A stretch of 64,000 nucleotides of DNA from Prevotella sp. (lineage in GTDB: Bacteria > Bacteroidota > Bacteroidia > Bacteroidales > Bacteroidaceae), in NCBI GenBank assembly GCA_017458005.1, contig JAFTGH010000035.1, positions 1-64,000 of the forward strand, in the 5' to 3' direction. Below the pieces are notes generated by a model, which did no database searches, was not told where the DNA came from, and worked only from the letters and a program-made list of their open reading frames with translations. This document shows positions 53,676 to 62,396 of this stretch, in pieces. Each line of letters begins with the position of its first letter. The first letter of the stretch is position 1. A program made the translations under genes and the position numbers.

Positions 53676-53914
53676 GGAATCTCTGGCATCTTATCTCCCG
53701 TGCTTTGGTGTGGATCCTGTTACTTCCTATCCGTTTCTATCAAGTTGCGATCACGCCTTATACGCCACCTTCTTGCCGTTTTACCCCTACCTGCAGCGAA
53801 TATGCTCGGCAGGCACTCATTAAACACGGTCCTTTCAAAGGACTCTATCTCGCCATTAGGCGGATTTTAAGATGTCATCCGTGGGGTGGGAGCGGCTATG
53901 ACCCAGTACCGTGA
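53672..53914 (+). CDS. yidD: Membrane protein insertion efficiency factor YidD
   Basis: The 80-residue protein has an N-terminal amphipathic/membrane helix and the family signature [20 protein letters not shown], then [14 protein letters not shown] and [14 protein letters not shown]. It assists YidC in inner-membrane insertion. It is translationally coupled to rnpA. Confidence 0.95.
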   Translation: MRNLWHLISRALVWILLLPIRFYQVAITPYTPPSCRFTPTCSEYARQALIKHGPFKGLYLAIRRILRCHPWGGSGYDPVP

Positions 53915-53947
53915 CTCTCGTCTCCCCCATATCGAATATCGGAAACT

Positions 53948-53979
53948 CGATATATCGATATAACGATATAACGACATAA
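53948..53979. repeat. Four CGATATAA octamers before tyrS (class H)
   Basis: CGATATAT, CGATATAA, CGATATAA, CGACATAA fill the yidD-tyrS gap and end 13 nt before the tyrS ATG. Confidence 0.7.
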
Positions 53980-53992
53980 AATAATAATAAGA

Positions 53993-55288
53993 ATGAAAAA
54001 TTTTGTTGAAGAACTTCGTTGGCGTGGCATGCTTGCTCAGATGATGCCTGGTACAGAGGAACTGCTCCAGAAGGAAATGGTTACTGCCTATCTGGGAACA
54101 GACCCCACCGCAGACTCTTTGCATATTGGTCACTTATGTGGTATTATGATGTTGCGTCATTTGCAGCGTTGTGGTCATAAGCCCATTATTCTTGTGGGTG
54201 GTGCTACAGGTATGATTGGCGACCCCTCTGGTAAGAGTCAGGAGCGTAATCTGCTGAACAACGAGACGCTTTATCACAACCAGGAGTGTATCAAGAAGCA
54301 AGTGGCAAAATTCCTTGATTTTGAGTCCAAGGAGCCTAATGCCGCTGAGATGGTGAATAACTACGACTGGATGAAGGACTTTACCTTCCTCGACTTTGCT
54401 CGTGAGGTGGGTAAGCATATCACCGTCAACTATATGATGGCGAAGGAGAGCGTACAACAGCGTCTGAACGGTACGGCACGTGACGGCTTGTCATTTACGG
54501 AGTTCACCTATCAGTTGCTGCAAGGCTATGACTTCTTGTATCTCTATCAGCATAAGGGTGTGAAACTCCAGTTGGGTGGTAACGACCAATGGGGTAATAT
54601 GACTACAGGTACGGAACTGATACGTCGTACATTAGGAAACGATGTGGAGACCTTCGCCTTGACTTGTCCATTGATTACCAAGAGTGATGGTAAGAAGTTC
54701 GGTAAGACAGAGAGTGGAAATATCTGGCTTGATCCAGCACGTACCACACCTTATAAGTTCTATCAGTTCTGGCTTAATGTCAGTGATGAGGACGCCGAGC
54801 GTTACATCAAGATATTCACCTCTTTGGAGAAAGAGGTGATTGACGCGCTGGTTGAGGAGCACAAGCAGGACCCGGGTCGTCGTGTGTTGCAAAAGCGTCT
54901 TGCAGAGGAAGTGACGGTGATGGTACACTCGCAGGAGGCACTGGATACTGCTATTGAGGCTTCCAGCATCTTGTTTGGTAAGTCGACCAAGGAGGGATTG
55001 GAGAAACTTGACGAGCAGACCTTCCTCGATGTCTTTGATGGTGTTCCTCAGTATGAGATTTCCAAGGATCAGTTAGGACAGCCCGCTATTGAGTTGTTGA
55101 CAACGGTGGCTCCTGTATTCCCCTCTAAAGGTGAGATGCGCAAGATGGTACAGGGTGGCGGAGTCAGTCTTAACAAGGAGAAACTGACAGACCAGAACCG
55201 TCCTGTCACGACAGAGGATCTGATAGACGGGAAGTATCTCCTTGCGCAGAAAGGAAAGAAGAATTATTATCTTCTGATAGTGAAATAA
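53993..55288 (+). CDS. tyrS: Tyrosyl-tRNA synthetase
   Basis: The class Ic synthetase charges tRNA-Tyr. The 431-residue protein shows [16 protein letters not shown] (HIGH box), the Tyr-binding [32 protein letters not shown], and KFGKTESGN (KMSKS variant), then a C-terminal S4 domain (about 360-431). It is the last gene of the metK operon. Confidence 0.97.
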   Translation: MKNFVEELRWRGMLAQMMPGTEELLQKEMVTAYLGTDPTADSLHIGHLCGIMMLRHLQRCGHKPIILVGGATGMIGDPSGKSQERNLLNNETLYHNQECIKKQVAKFLDFESKEPNAAEMVNNYDWMKDFTFLDFAREVGKHITVNYMMAKESVQQRLNGTARDGLSFTEFTYQLLQGYDFLYLYQHKGVKLQLGGNDQWGNMTTGTELIRRTLGNDVETFALTCPLITKSDGKKFGKTESGNIWLDPARTTPYKFYQFWLNVSDEDAERYIKIFTSLEKEVIDALVEEHKQDPGRRVLQKRLAEEVTVMVHSQEALDTAIEASSILFGKSTKEGLEKLDEQTFLDVFDGVPQYEISKDQLGQPAIELLTTVAPVFPSKGEMRKMVQGGGVSLNKEKLTDQNRPVTTEDLIDGKYLLAQKGKKNYYLLIVK

Positions 55289-55299
55289 TTCGGGAAAAA

Positions 55300-55331
55300 T
55301 TTGGTAGTGGCATGAAAAACCACTACCTTTG
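55300..55331 (+). promoter_or_regulatory. Promoter of tRNA-Gln
   Basis: TTTG 55300-55303 and TACCTTTG 55324-55331 with a 20-bp spacer. Confidence 0.7.
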
Positions 55332-55353
55332 CACCCGCTAACGAGCATCAGGG

Positions 55354-55424
55354 TGTCCAATGGTGTAATGGTAGCACAACAGGTTTTGGTTCTGTTTGTG
55401 GTGGTTCGAATCCGCCTTGGACAA
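55354..55424 (+). tRNA. tRNA-Gln (UUG)
   Basis: The acceptor arm TGTCCAA pairs with TTGGACA, the D arm contains GTGTAATGGTAGCAC, the anticodon loop is TTTTGGT with anticodon TTG, and the T arm contains GGTTCGAATCC. CCA is not encoded. An independent promoter lies just upstream. Confidence 0.93.
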
Positions 55425-55434
55425 CAAAATAGCG

Positions 55435-55462
55435 AATCATCCACATCCCCATGTGGATGATT
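55435..55462 (+). terminator. Perfect 12-bp hairpin between tRNA-Gln and argS
   Basis: AATCATCCACAT and ATGTGGATGATT are perfect inverted arms around a CCCC loop, followed only by TTAACG. It may stop or stabilise the tRNA transcript, or attenuate readthrough into argS. Confidence 0.65.
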
Positions 55463-55487
55463 TAACGATTAAATAGGTATACCAAAG

Positions 55488-57323
55488 ATGAATATTGAAT
55501 CGCAAATCATGAATGCTGCCATTGAGGCAGTGAAGGCATTGTATGGGCAGGACGTACCCGAGAAGATGGTACAACTGCAGAAGACCCGTAGTGAGTTTGA
55601 GGGTCATCTGACACTGGTTGTTTTCCCTTTCTTGAAGATTTCCAAGAAGAATCCGGAACAGACAGCACAGGAGATTGGTCAGTATCTCGCAGATCATTGT
55701 GAGGCTGTTGCCTCTTTCAATGTGGTGAAGGGATTCTTGAACTTGGTGGTTGCTCCTGCGGCTTGGCTCTCCTTGCTTGCCGACATTGAGGCCGATGAGT
55801 GCTATGGTCATAAGCAGGCTACCGATGAAAGTCCTTTAGTAATGATAGAGTATTCATCTCCGAATACTAACAAACCCCTCCATTTGGGGCATGTCCGTAA
55901 TAACCTCCTTGGCTGGTCACTTGCCCAGATTATGCAGGCGAATGGCAATAAGGTGGTGAAGACGAATATCGTCAACGACCGTGGTATTCATATCTGTAAG
56001 TCGATGCTCGCCTGGTTGAAGTGGGGCAACGGAGAGACACCAGAGACCAGTGGAAAGAAGGGCGACCATCTCATAGGTGACTATTATGTGGCCTTCGATA
56101 AGCACTATCGCGAGGAGGTCAAAGAACTGATGGCGCAAGGTATGGACGAGGAAAAGGCGAAACAAGAGGCTCCGCTGATCAAGGAGGCTCATGACATGCT
56201 TGTGAAATGGGAACAGAACGACCCAGAGGTGCGTGCTCTATGGGAGAAGATGAACAACTGGGTATATGCAGGCTTCGATGAGACCTACCAGAAGATGGGT
56301 GTCTCGTTCGACAAAATATATTATGAGAGCCAGACCTATCTGAAAGGTAAGGCAAAAGTGGAGGAGGGACTCGCCAAAGGACTTTTCGAGCGCCATGACG
56401 ACAACTCCGTATGGGCAGACCTTACCAGCGAGGGACTCGATCAGAAGTTGCTGTTGCGCTCAGATGGTACCAGCGTCTATATGACACAGGATATCGGAAC
56501 GGCAGAGATGCGCTTCCAAGACTATCCTATCGATAAGATGATTTATGTGGTTGGTAACGAGCAGAACTATCATTTCCAGGTGCTTTCCATCCTACTTGAC
56601 CGTCTTGGTTTCAAGTGGGGTAAGGAACTTGTCCATTTCTCTTATGGAATGGTGGAATTGCCCAATGGTAAGATGAAGTCCCGCGAGGGTACGGTAGTCG
56701 ATGCCGACGATTTGATGGAACTGATGGTCAGCGATGCGCTAAAGGCTGCTGATGAGGCAGGAAAGAATGCCGATCTCAGTGATGCCGAGAAGCGGGAGAT
56801 AGCCCGAATCGTGGGAATGGGCGCTTTGAAATACTTCATCCTCAAGGTGGATGCCCGCAAGAACATGCTTTTCAACCCAGAGGAGTCGATAGATTTCAAT
56901 GGCAATACAGGACCATTCATTCAGTATACTTATGCGAGAATACGCAGTATTCTTCGGAGGTACGAAGGTTCGGGAGCACGGGGGGACGAGAATAGTACCA
57001 ACGCAGAAAGTAGTCTCGCCCCCACGTCCCTCCGTATCCTCGTCTCCTCGACTTTGAACGACAAGGAAATCGAACTCATTCAGAAGATGAGCGAATATCC
57101 TGCTGCTGTCGAACAGGCAGGTAAGGATTATTCACCCAGTGGTATCGCCAACTATTGCTATGAGTTGACGAAAATCTTCAATCAGTTCTATCATGACTAT
57201 AGCATCCTCAACGAAGAGGATGATCAGAAGCGTCAGACTCGTCTGGTACTTGCCCGTAATGTGGCTAAGGTCATTAAGAACGGTATGGCATTGCTGGGTA
57301 TTGAGGTGCCAGAGAGAATGTGA
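55488..57323 (+). CDS. argS: Arginyl-tRNA synthetase
   Basis: It is a 611-residue class Ia enzyme. The N-terminal Add-1 domain is followed by the HIGH-like YSSPNTNKPLHLGHVRNN, the Rossmann core, and the anticodon domain (about 480-611). The KMSKS equivalent is GKMKSREGTVV. A Ser/Gly/Asn-rich segment of about 30 residues (about 491-523) at the start of the anticodon domain is encoded by a GC-rich inverted repeat and is not expected in the family. Normal activity is still likely because it lies in a surface linker. Confidence 0.95.
   Translation: MNIESQIMNAAIEAVKALYGQDVPEKMVQLQKTRSEFEGHLTLVVFPFLKISKKNPEQTAQEIGQYLADHCEAVASFNVVKGFLNLVVAPAAWLSLLADIEADECYGHKQATDESPLVMIEYSSPNTNKPLHLGHVRNNLLGWSLAQIMQANGNKVVKTNIVNDRGIHICKSMLAWLKWGNGETPETSGKKGDHLIGDYYVAFDKHYREEVKELMAQGMDEEKAKQEAPLIKEAHDMLVKWEQNDPEVRALWEKMNNWVYAGFDETYQKMGVSFDKIYYESQTYLKGKAKVEEGLAKGLFERHDDNSVWADLTSEGLDQKLLLRSDGTSVYMTQDIGTAEMRFQDYPIDKMIYVVGNEQNYHFQVLSILLDRLGFKWGKELVHFSYGMVELPNGKMKSREGTVVDADDLMELMVSDALKAADEAGKNADLSDAEKREIARIVGMGALKYFILKVDARKNMLFNPEESIDFNGNTGPFIQYTYARIRSILRRYEGSGARGDENSTNAESSLAPTSLRILVSSTLNDKEIELIQKMSEYPAAVEQAGKDYSPSGIANYCYELTKIFNQFYHDYSILNEEDDQKRQTRLVLARNVAKVIKNGMALLGIEVPERM
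56954..57055. repeat. GC-rich inverted repeat inside argS
   Basis: The left part (ACGGGGGGACGAGA, near 56978) matches, at 12 of 14 positions, the reverse complement of TCTCGCCCCCACGT, with weaker flanking pairing. It encodes the unexpected linker and keeps the frame. Confidence 0.6.
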
Positions 57324-57781
57324 TGCAGAACCCTCCAGATTATAGACACGACACAGTGTTGCCTTTACCCTTAGAGGTGATGGCTGACGCATGGGCTGTC
57401 GATGCGGCATGTAGTGGCAATCCTGGGCCAATGGAGTATCAGGCGATTGACCTGCAGACTGGTTATCGGGTGTTCCATTTCGGTCCGATGAAGGGTACGA
57501 ATAATATTGGGGAGTTCCTTGCTATTGTCCATGCCCTTGCGCTGATGCAGCAACAGGGATTGCGGGACAAGGTAATCTATAGCGATTCCTATAATGCGAT
57601 TCTCTGGGTCAACAAGCGTAAGTGTAAGACGAAGTTAGAGCGTACGCCTGAGACTGAGCCCCTCTTTCAGATTATCCTCCGTGCTGAACGATGGCTGAAT
57701 ACTCATACGTGGCGCAATCCCATCATCAAGTGGGAGACTCAGAAGTGGGGAGAGATTCCTGCGGATTTCGGACGTAAGTAA
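57323..57781 (+). CDS. RNase H-like protein
   Basis: The 152-residue protein has an RNase H fold beginning AWAVDAACSGNPGPMEYQAI, with the first catalytic Asp in that strand, ENIG-like Glu in TNNIGEFLAIVHAL, and Asp in VIYSDSYNAI, consistent with hybrid RNA cleavage. ATG 57323 overlaps the argS stop by 1 nt (TGATG); GTG 57320 is an alternative. Its 3' end overlaps the convergent ribD by 56 nt. Confidence 0.88.
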   Translation: MQNPPDYRHDTVLPLPLEVMADAWAVDAACSGNPGPMEYQAIDLQTGYRVFHFGPMKGTNNIGEFLAIVHALALMQQQGLRDKVIYSDSYNAILWVNKRKCKTKLERTPETEPLFQIILRAERWLNTHTWRNPIIKWETQKWGEIPADFGRK

Positions 57782-58679
57782 TTGTGTTATCTCCATATCT
57801 TTCTTGACGAATCACAACAGCCTCACAGGGTAGTTGGGGGGCTTTGGTACCATCCGTAACGGTCATAGGGGCGACCTCCATTCGTATCTCGTCCCATAGA
57901 CCTGCCTCAAGGAATGCCTCATGCGTCTGTCTTCCTCCTTCTACGATGAGTGACTGGATACCATGTTGATAGAGATCGTCAAGAAGTAAAGATAAGGGGC
58001 GGTCGTGAGTCAGCACAATACGCTTAGGGTCTGGTCCGTGCCAGTGGCGGACATTCAGTGAGGGATGGTCACGGTCGAAGGTGGTATGTCCCACCAGAAT
58101 AGCATCCTCCTCTGCACGCAGTTTGTGCGAGAGCATCTGTGTCTGCTCATTGCTAATCATTGTTGGTTGGAAATGGTCATCGATGAAACCATTAGCCGTC
58201 TGTGCCCATTTTAAAATGATGTATGGACGATGCTTGGCGTGATAGGTGAAGAAACGGCGGTTAAGCCATTGACACTCCTTCTCAAGTACCCCTACAGTCA
58301 CCTCGATACCTGCTTTTTGGATTCTGTCAATACCCTTGCCTTGTACTTCTGCAAAAGGGTCGATACAACCTACAACTACCCTTTTCACACCCTTGTGAAT
58401 AATCAAATCGGCACAAGGGGGTGTCTTACCATAGTGGGCACATGGTTCTAGCGACACGTAGATGGTAGCGTCTTTCAGCAACGGCTCGTCAGCAGGTTTC
58501 ACACTTGCAAAGGCATTTACTTCGGCATGCCCCTCCCCACAGCGCACATGATAGCCCTCGCCGATAATACGGTCGTCCACCACAATCACAGCACCCACCA
58601 TCGGATTAGGACGTGCTCCCTGTATGCCGTTTGCTGCCAGTTGTAGACAACGTCGCATGTATTTCTCGTCTGTAGTCAT
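57726..58679 (-). CDS. ribD: Riboflavin biosynthesis deaminase/reductase RibD, short
   Basis: It is a bifunctional diaminohydroxyphosphoribosylaminopyrimidine deaminase and reductase. The 317-residue protein has a deaminase domain with GHAEVNA and PCAHYGKTPPC (zinc ligands), then the reductase domain starting PYIILKWAQTANGFID. About 40 residues expected between KRIVLTHD and LDDLYQHGIQSLIVEGG are missing, where other RibD proteins have a segment of the nucleotide-binding fold. Activity of the reductase is therefore uncertain. The promoter side carries GGTAAAAA octamers. Confidence 0.85.
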   Translation of the reverse strand: MTTDEKYMRRCLQLAANGIQGARPNPMVGAVIVVDDRIIGEGYHVRCGEGHAEVNAFASVKPADEPLLKDATIYVSLEPCAHYGKTPPCADLIIHKGVKRVVVGCIDPFAEVQGKGIDRIQKAGIEVTVGVLEKECQWLNRRFFTYHAKHRPYIILKWAQTANGFIDDHFQPTMISNEQTQMLSHKLRAEEDAILVGHTTFDRDHPSLNVRHWHGPDPKRIVLTHDRPLSLLLDDLYQHGIQSLIVEGGRQTHEAFLEAGLWDEIRMEVAPMTVTDGTKAPQLPCEAVVIRQERYGDNTITYVRNPQESLPTSESPT

Positions 58680-58680
58680 T

Positions 58681-58740
58681 TATTTATTTTTTACCTTTTT
58701 ACTTTTTTTACCTATTTACCCTTTCGCCTTTTTACTTTTA
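58681..58740. repeat. TTTTTACC/GGTAAAAA octamer tract between ribD and prmC (class H)
   Basis: Read on the minus strand, GGTAAAAA-type units lead into the ribD start at 58679. It also lies just upstream of the prmC -7 box. Confidence 0.7.
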
Positions 58741-58744
58741 TGTG

Positions 58745-58752
58745 TACCTTTG
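58745..58752 (+). promoter_or_regulatory. -7 box of prmC
   Basis: TACCTTTG ends only 4 nt before ATG 58757, so the transcript would be leaderless. Confidence 0.65.
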
Positions 58753-58756
58753 CAGT

Positions 58757-59611
58757 ATGACTTATCATGAGTTGTGGCACCGATTGGCGCATGTCTATGA
58801 AGAAGGTGAGGCGAAAGCCATTGCCCGCATGGTGTATGAGGTACGCTATGGGCTCTCGTTGTCAGACCTATACATCGGCAAAGATACACAATTATCCGCA
58901 GACGACCAAGCAGAACTGGAAGAAATTGCAGGTCGACTGCAACGGCAGGAGCCTGTTCAGTATGTCTTGGGACAGGAGGATTTCTGCGGACGTACTTTTC
59001 TAGTCAATGAGTATGTGCTTATCCCGCGTCCAGAGACTGCCGTATTGTGTCAATGGATTCTGTCTTCGCTAACCGCTAATCGCTCCACGCTAACCGCCCC
59101 AGCCCTTCTCGACATCGGGACAGGCTCTGGTTGTATCGCCATCACTCTTGCCGCTGAATTGCCTGAAGCACAAGTGACAGCATGGGATATCTCTGCAGAG
59201 GCATTGGCGATGGCTTGTGAGAATGCCAAACGTACCCATGTTCATGTGTCTTTTGAGCAGGTGGACGTATTGACCGTTAACCGCTCAACACAAATTACTA
59301 ACCGCTACGACCTTATCGTTAGCAATCCCCCCTATATATTAAATAAGGAACGCGCGAAGATGGAACAGAATGTGCTTGACTATGAACCTCATACAGCACT
59401 CTTTGTTCCTGACGAAGACCCTTTGCTGTTCTATCGTGCCATTGCCCAATACGGGCAGACGGCACTCCAGAAGGGCGGTTGGCTCTATTTCGAGATCAAC
59501 CCTCTCTACGCTAACGAGTTAACGGACCTGTTGTGTATAATGTCGTATCACGACATCGAACTCAACGCCGATCAATACGGTAAACAACGATTTATCCGAG
59601 CGCAACGATGA
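58757..59611 (+). CDS. prmC: Peptide chain release factor N5-glutamine methyltransferase
   Basis: It methylates the GGQ glutamine of release factors. The 284-residue protein has an N-terminal helical domain, SAM motif LLDIGTGSGCIAITLA and the substrate motif SNPPYIL (190-193). Two Ser/Thr/Asn/Leu-rich inserts (about 104-114 and 172-182) are each encoded by heptamers with the core CTAACCG, at 59069-59096 and 59277-59304. It overlaps recX by 4 nt. Confidence 0.93.
   Translation: MTYHELWHRLAHVYEEGEAKAIARMVYEVRYGLSLSDLYIGKDTQLSADDQAELEEIAGRLQRQEPVQYVLGQEDFCGRTFLVNEYVLIPRPETAVLCQWILSSLTANRSTLTAPALLDIGTGSGCIAITLAAELPEAQVTAWDISAEALAMACENAKRTHVHVSFEQVDVLTVNRSTQITNRYDLIVSNPPYILNKERAKMEQNVLDYEPHTALFVPDEDPLLFYRAIAQYGQTALQKGGWLYFEINPLYANELTDLLCIMSYHDIELNADQYGKQRFIRAQR
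59069..59096. repeat. Four heptamers inside prmC, first site (class H)
   Basis: CTAACCG, CTAATCG, CTCCACG, CTAACCG. Confidence 0.7.
59277..59304. repeat. Four heptamers inside prmC, second site (class H)
   Basis: TTAACCG, CTCAACA, CAAATTA, CTAACCG; the outer two match the first site. Confidence 0.6.
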
Positions 59612-60087
59612 AACAGAAAACAGAACAGGAAGCCTACCTCACTCTTGCCGCCCTGTGTGCCCAGTCAGAGCATTGTCAATGGGAGATGACAGAGAAGATG
59701 CTCCGTTGGGAAATCCCCGACGAGGCACAGACCCGCATCATGGATAGACTTATTAAAGAACGTTATGTAGATGACGAACGTTTTGCACGTGCCTTCGTAA
59801 AAGATAAGGTACGCTATAATAAATGGGGTCGACGGAAAGTAGAGCAGGCTCTTTGGGTAAAACATATTGATGAGACCATCCGCCAACAAGTGCTTGATGA
59901 AGTAGATGATGAGGAGTATTTGCGCATCCTACGTCCGTTACTCCAACAAAAGCGGAAATCGACCAAGGCTACTAGTGATTATGAGTTGAAAGGTAAACTC
60001 GTCAAGTTTGCCATCAGCCGTGGCTTTACCATGGATATCATTCGACAATGTATCAACGTGACAGATGAGGACGAGTTTTTGGAGTAG
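59608..60087 (+). CDS. recX: RecA regulatory protein RecX
   Basis: The 159-residue helical protein has RecX-type tandem motifs (RIMDRLIKERYVDDERFARAF, then WGRRKVEQALWVKHIDET). It modulates RecA filaments. It overlaps prmC (4 nt) and the comF gene (23 nt), so the three are co-translated. Confidence 0.9.
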   Translation: MKQKTEQEAYLTLAALCAQSEHCQWEMTEKMLRWEIPDEAQTRIMDRLIKERYVDDERFARAFVKDKVRYNKWGRRKVEQALWVKHIDETIRQQVLDEVDDEEYLRILRPLLQQKRKSTKATSDYELKGKLVKFAISRGFTMDIIRQCINVTDEDEFLE

Positions 60088-60763
60088 GTTTCTCGACTTG
60101 ATATCACCACGTCAATGTGTTGCCTGTGGCAATCGTCTGAGCATTACCGAGCATGCGCTCTGTTCCTCCTGTTATCTCCATCTGCCTCGCACCACTTTTC
60201 AGTTCACACCTTATGATAATCCGATGACACAACTCTTCTGGGGACTTGCCCCAGTAGACCGTGCCGCAGCCCTGTTCTTTTATGAGCCGCATGGTGAGCC
60301 TGCCCAACTGCTCTACGATCTGAAATACGCTAATCGTCCAGATATTGGAGAGACCCTTGGGCGTATGATGGCGGAGGAGATGCGGATGGCAGGTTTCTTC
60401 GATGGTATTGATGTTATTATTCCTGTTCCCTTGTCTTCTCGCAGGATGCGCCAGCGAGGTTATAACCAGAGTGAGATGCTTGCCCATGGTATCCATGAGG
60501 TCACGGGAATTCCTGTCATGGACAAAGTCATTAGCCGTAGATACTTCAAGAAGAGTCAGACCACCCTGATGCGCCATCAACGGCAAGAGAATGTGACCGA
60601 TGTGTTTACCTTGCGGGAAACGGAAAGTTTGGAGGGCAAACACGTCCTGCTGATAGATGATGTCTGTACGACTGGCGCTACTCTCATCTCCTGCGCCAAT
60701 GCCCTGCAGTCCATTCCTAGTCTTTGTATCAGTGTCCTTACCCTTGGTTTTACTAAGGGATAG
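60065..60763 (+). CDS. comF: ComF-family phosphoribosyltransferase-like protein
   Basis: The 232-residue protein has an N-terminal zinc-finger (CVACGNRL...CSSCY) and a PRTase domain with the PRPP motif VLLIDDVCTTGATLISCA. ComF is needed for DNA uptake in Bacillus and close relatives are widespread. It lies in an operon with recX and prmC. Confidence 0.9.
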   Translation: MRTSFWSRFLDLISPRQCVACGNRLSITEHALCSSCYLHLPRTTFQFTPYDNPMTQLFWGLAPVDRAAALFFYEPHGEPAQLLYDLKYANRPDIGETLGRMMAEEMRMAGFFDGIDVIIPVPLSSRRMRQRGYNQSEMLAHGIHEVTGIPVMDKVISRRYFKKSQTTLMRHQRQENVTDVFTLRETESLEGKHVLLIDDVCTTGATLISCANALQSIPSLCISVLTLGFTKG

Positions 60764-60768
60764 GTATC

Positions 60769-62316
60769 TCAGATTCCTCTCTCTGCCCAGTCGCCTCGAT
60801 CGAGACTGCGATAGCCGATAGCCTCGGCGATATGGTGACTCTGCACATTTTCTGAGTTCTCAAGGTCGGCGATGGTTCGTGCCACTTTGAGGATACGGCT
60901 ATAGGCACGGGCAGAGAGTTTCAGGCGTTGCATTGCCATACGAAGCATCTCCATCGACTGCTCGTCAGGCTCAGCATATTCATGCAGCATCTTCTCTGTC
61001 ATCATTGCATTGGAATGGATACCTGGGTGTCGTCTGAAACGCTCCTCTTGAATCTTACGTGCTCGGATAACTCGCTCACGAATTGCCTCACTATTCTCTC
61101 CTGGTTGCATCTTGGAGAGTTCTGTAAAGGGTACGGCTTGTATCTCACAATGGATATCAATACGATCAAGCAAAGGTCCACTAATTTTGTTCATATACCT
61201 TTGTATCTGCCCTGGGGTACAAGCACAGTGATGGGTTGGGTCACCATAGTAGCCACAGGGACAAGGATTCATTGAGGCAATAAGCATAAAAGAGCAGGGG
61301 TATTCCACATTGTACTTAGCGCGGCTAATCGTTATCCTACGGTCTTCCAGAGGTTGACGAAGAACCTCAAGGACACTGCGTGACAATTCGGGCATCTCGT
61401 CAAGAAAGAGCACACCATTATGTGCCAACGAGATCTCTCCAGGCTGGGGATTATTGCCCCCTCCCACTAGTGCCACTTGTGAGATGGTATGGTGAGGGGC
61501 TCGGAAGGGACGTTGGGATATGAGACTTGTATCACGCGACAATTTACCTGCTACGCTATGGATTTGGGTAGTCTCCAGACTCTCACTCAATGATAAGGGA
61601 GGCAAGATGCTTGGCAATCTTTTGGCAAGCATCGACTTTCCAGATCCTGGAGGACCTATCATAATGAGATTGTGTCCACCAGCAGCCGCTACTTCTAAGG
61701 CGCGCTTGACACTCTCTTGTCCTCGCACATCAGAGAAATCCAGTTCAAAGACATCCTGTTGCTCATAGAACTCCTTGCGTGTGTCTATTTTCGTCGGTTC
61801 CACTCTAGAACTGCCGTTAAAGAAACGGATGACATCCATCAGCGTCTCCATACCATAGACCTCCACATTATTTACTACAGCAGCCTCTCGGATGTTTTGG
61901 ATGGGAACGATGAGCCCTTTGAAATGCTCTGCACGTGCTTTAATGGCAATGGGAAGTGCGCCACGCACAGGTTGCAACCTACCATCCAGTCCAAGTTCTC
62001 CTACCATCATATACTCTTTGAGGTGGTCACTCTCTACTTTGCCATTGGCGGCTAAGATGCCAATGGCAAGTGGGAGATCATAGCCACTTCCTTCTTTTTT
62101 GATGTCTGCAGGAGAAAGATTCACAGTGATATCCATCACAGGCATCTTTAAACCATTATTCAGAAGAGCCGCCTTGATACGGTCGTAACTCTCCTTCACA
62201 GCAGTATCCGCAAGACCTGTCAGATGAAACTGAACGCCTCGCGACATACTTATCTCCACTTTTACCGTATTGACTTCCAGTCCATTGACGGCAGCACAAA
62301 ATGTATTTACCAGCAT
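60769..62316 (-). CDS. comM: Mg-chelatase-like ATPase, YifB/ComM
   Basis: The 515-residue protein has an N-terminal ChlI-like domain, an AAA+ domain with Walker A GPPGSGKSMLAKRLP and Walker B VLFLDEMPELSRSVLE, and a C-terminal Mg_chelatase_C domain with a zinc-like CPCGYYGDPTHHCAC. ComM promotes branch migration in transformation. A frame extends to 62571 but includes no family sequence and crosses the promoter at 62365-62396, so the start is set at 62316. Confidence 0.93.
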   Translation of the reverse strand: MLVNTFCAAVNGLEVNTVKVEISMSRGVQFHLTGLADTAVKESYDRIKAALLNNGLKMPVMDITVNLSPADIKKEGSGYDLPLAIGILAANGKVESDHLKEYMMVGELGLDGRLQPVRGALPIAIKARAEHFKGLIVPIQNIREAAVVNNVEVYGMETLMDVIRFFNGSSRVEPTKIDTRKEFYEQQDVFELDFSDVRGQESVKRALEVAAAGGHNLIMIGPPGSGKSMLAKRLPSILPPLSLSESLETTQIHSVAGKLSRDTSLISQRPFRAPHHTISQVALVGGGNNPQPGEISLAHNGVLFLDEMPELSRSVLEVLRQPLEDRRITISRAKYNVEYPCSFMLIASMNPCPCGYYGDPTHHCACTPGQIQRYMNKISGPLLDRIDIHCEIQAVPFTELSKMQPGENSEAIRERVIRARKIQEERFRRHPGIHSNAMMTEKMLHEYAEPDEQSMEMLRMAMQRLKLSARAYSRILKVARTIADLENSENVQSHHIAEAIGYRSLDRGDWAERGI

Positions 62317-62364
62317 ATTGCAATGAATAATCTTGTTGAATAATTGATTCAAAAGATTCTGGTG

Positions 62365-62396
62365 CAAAGGTAACCAATTAATTACATATTTCCAAA
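62365..62396 (-). promoter_or_regulatory. Promoter of comM
   Basis: On the minus strand, TTTG (62393-62396) and TACCTTTG (62365-62372) with a 20-bp spacer. Confidence 0.75.
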
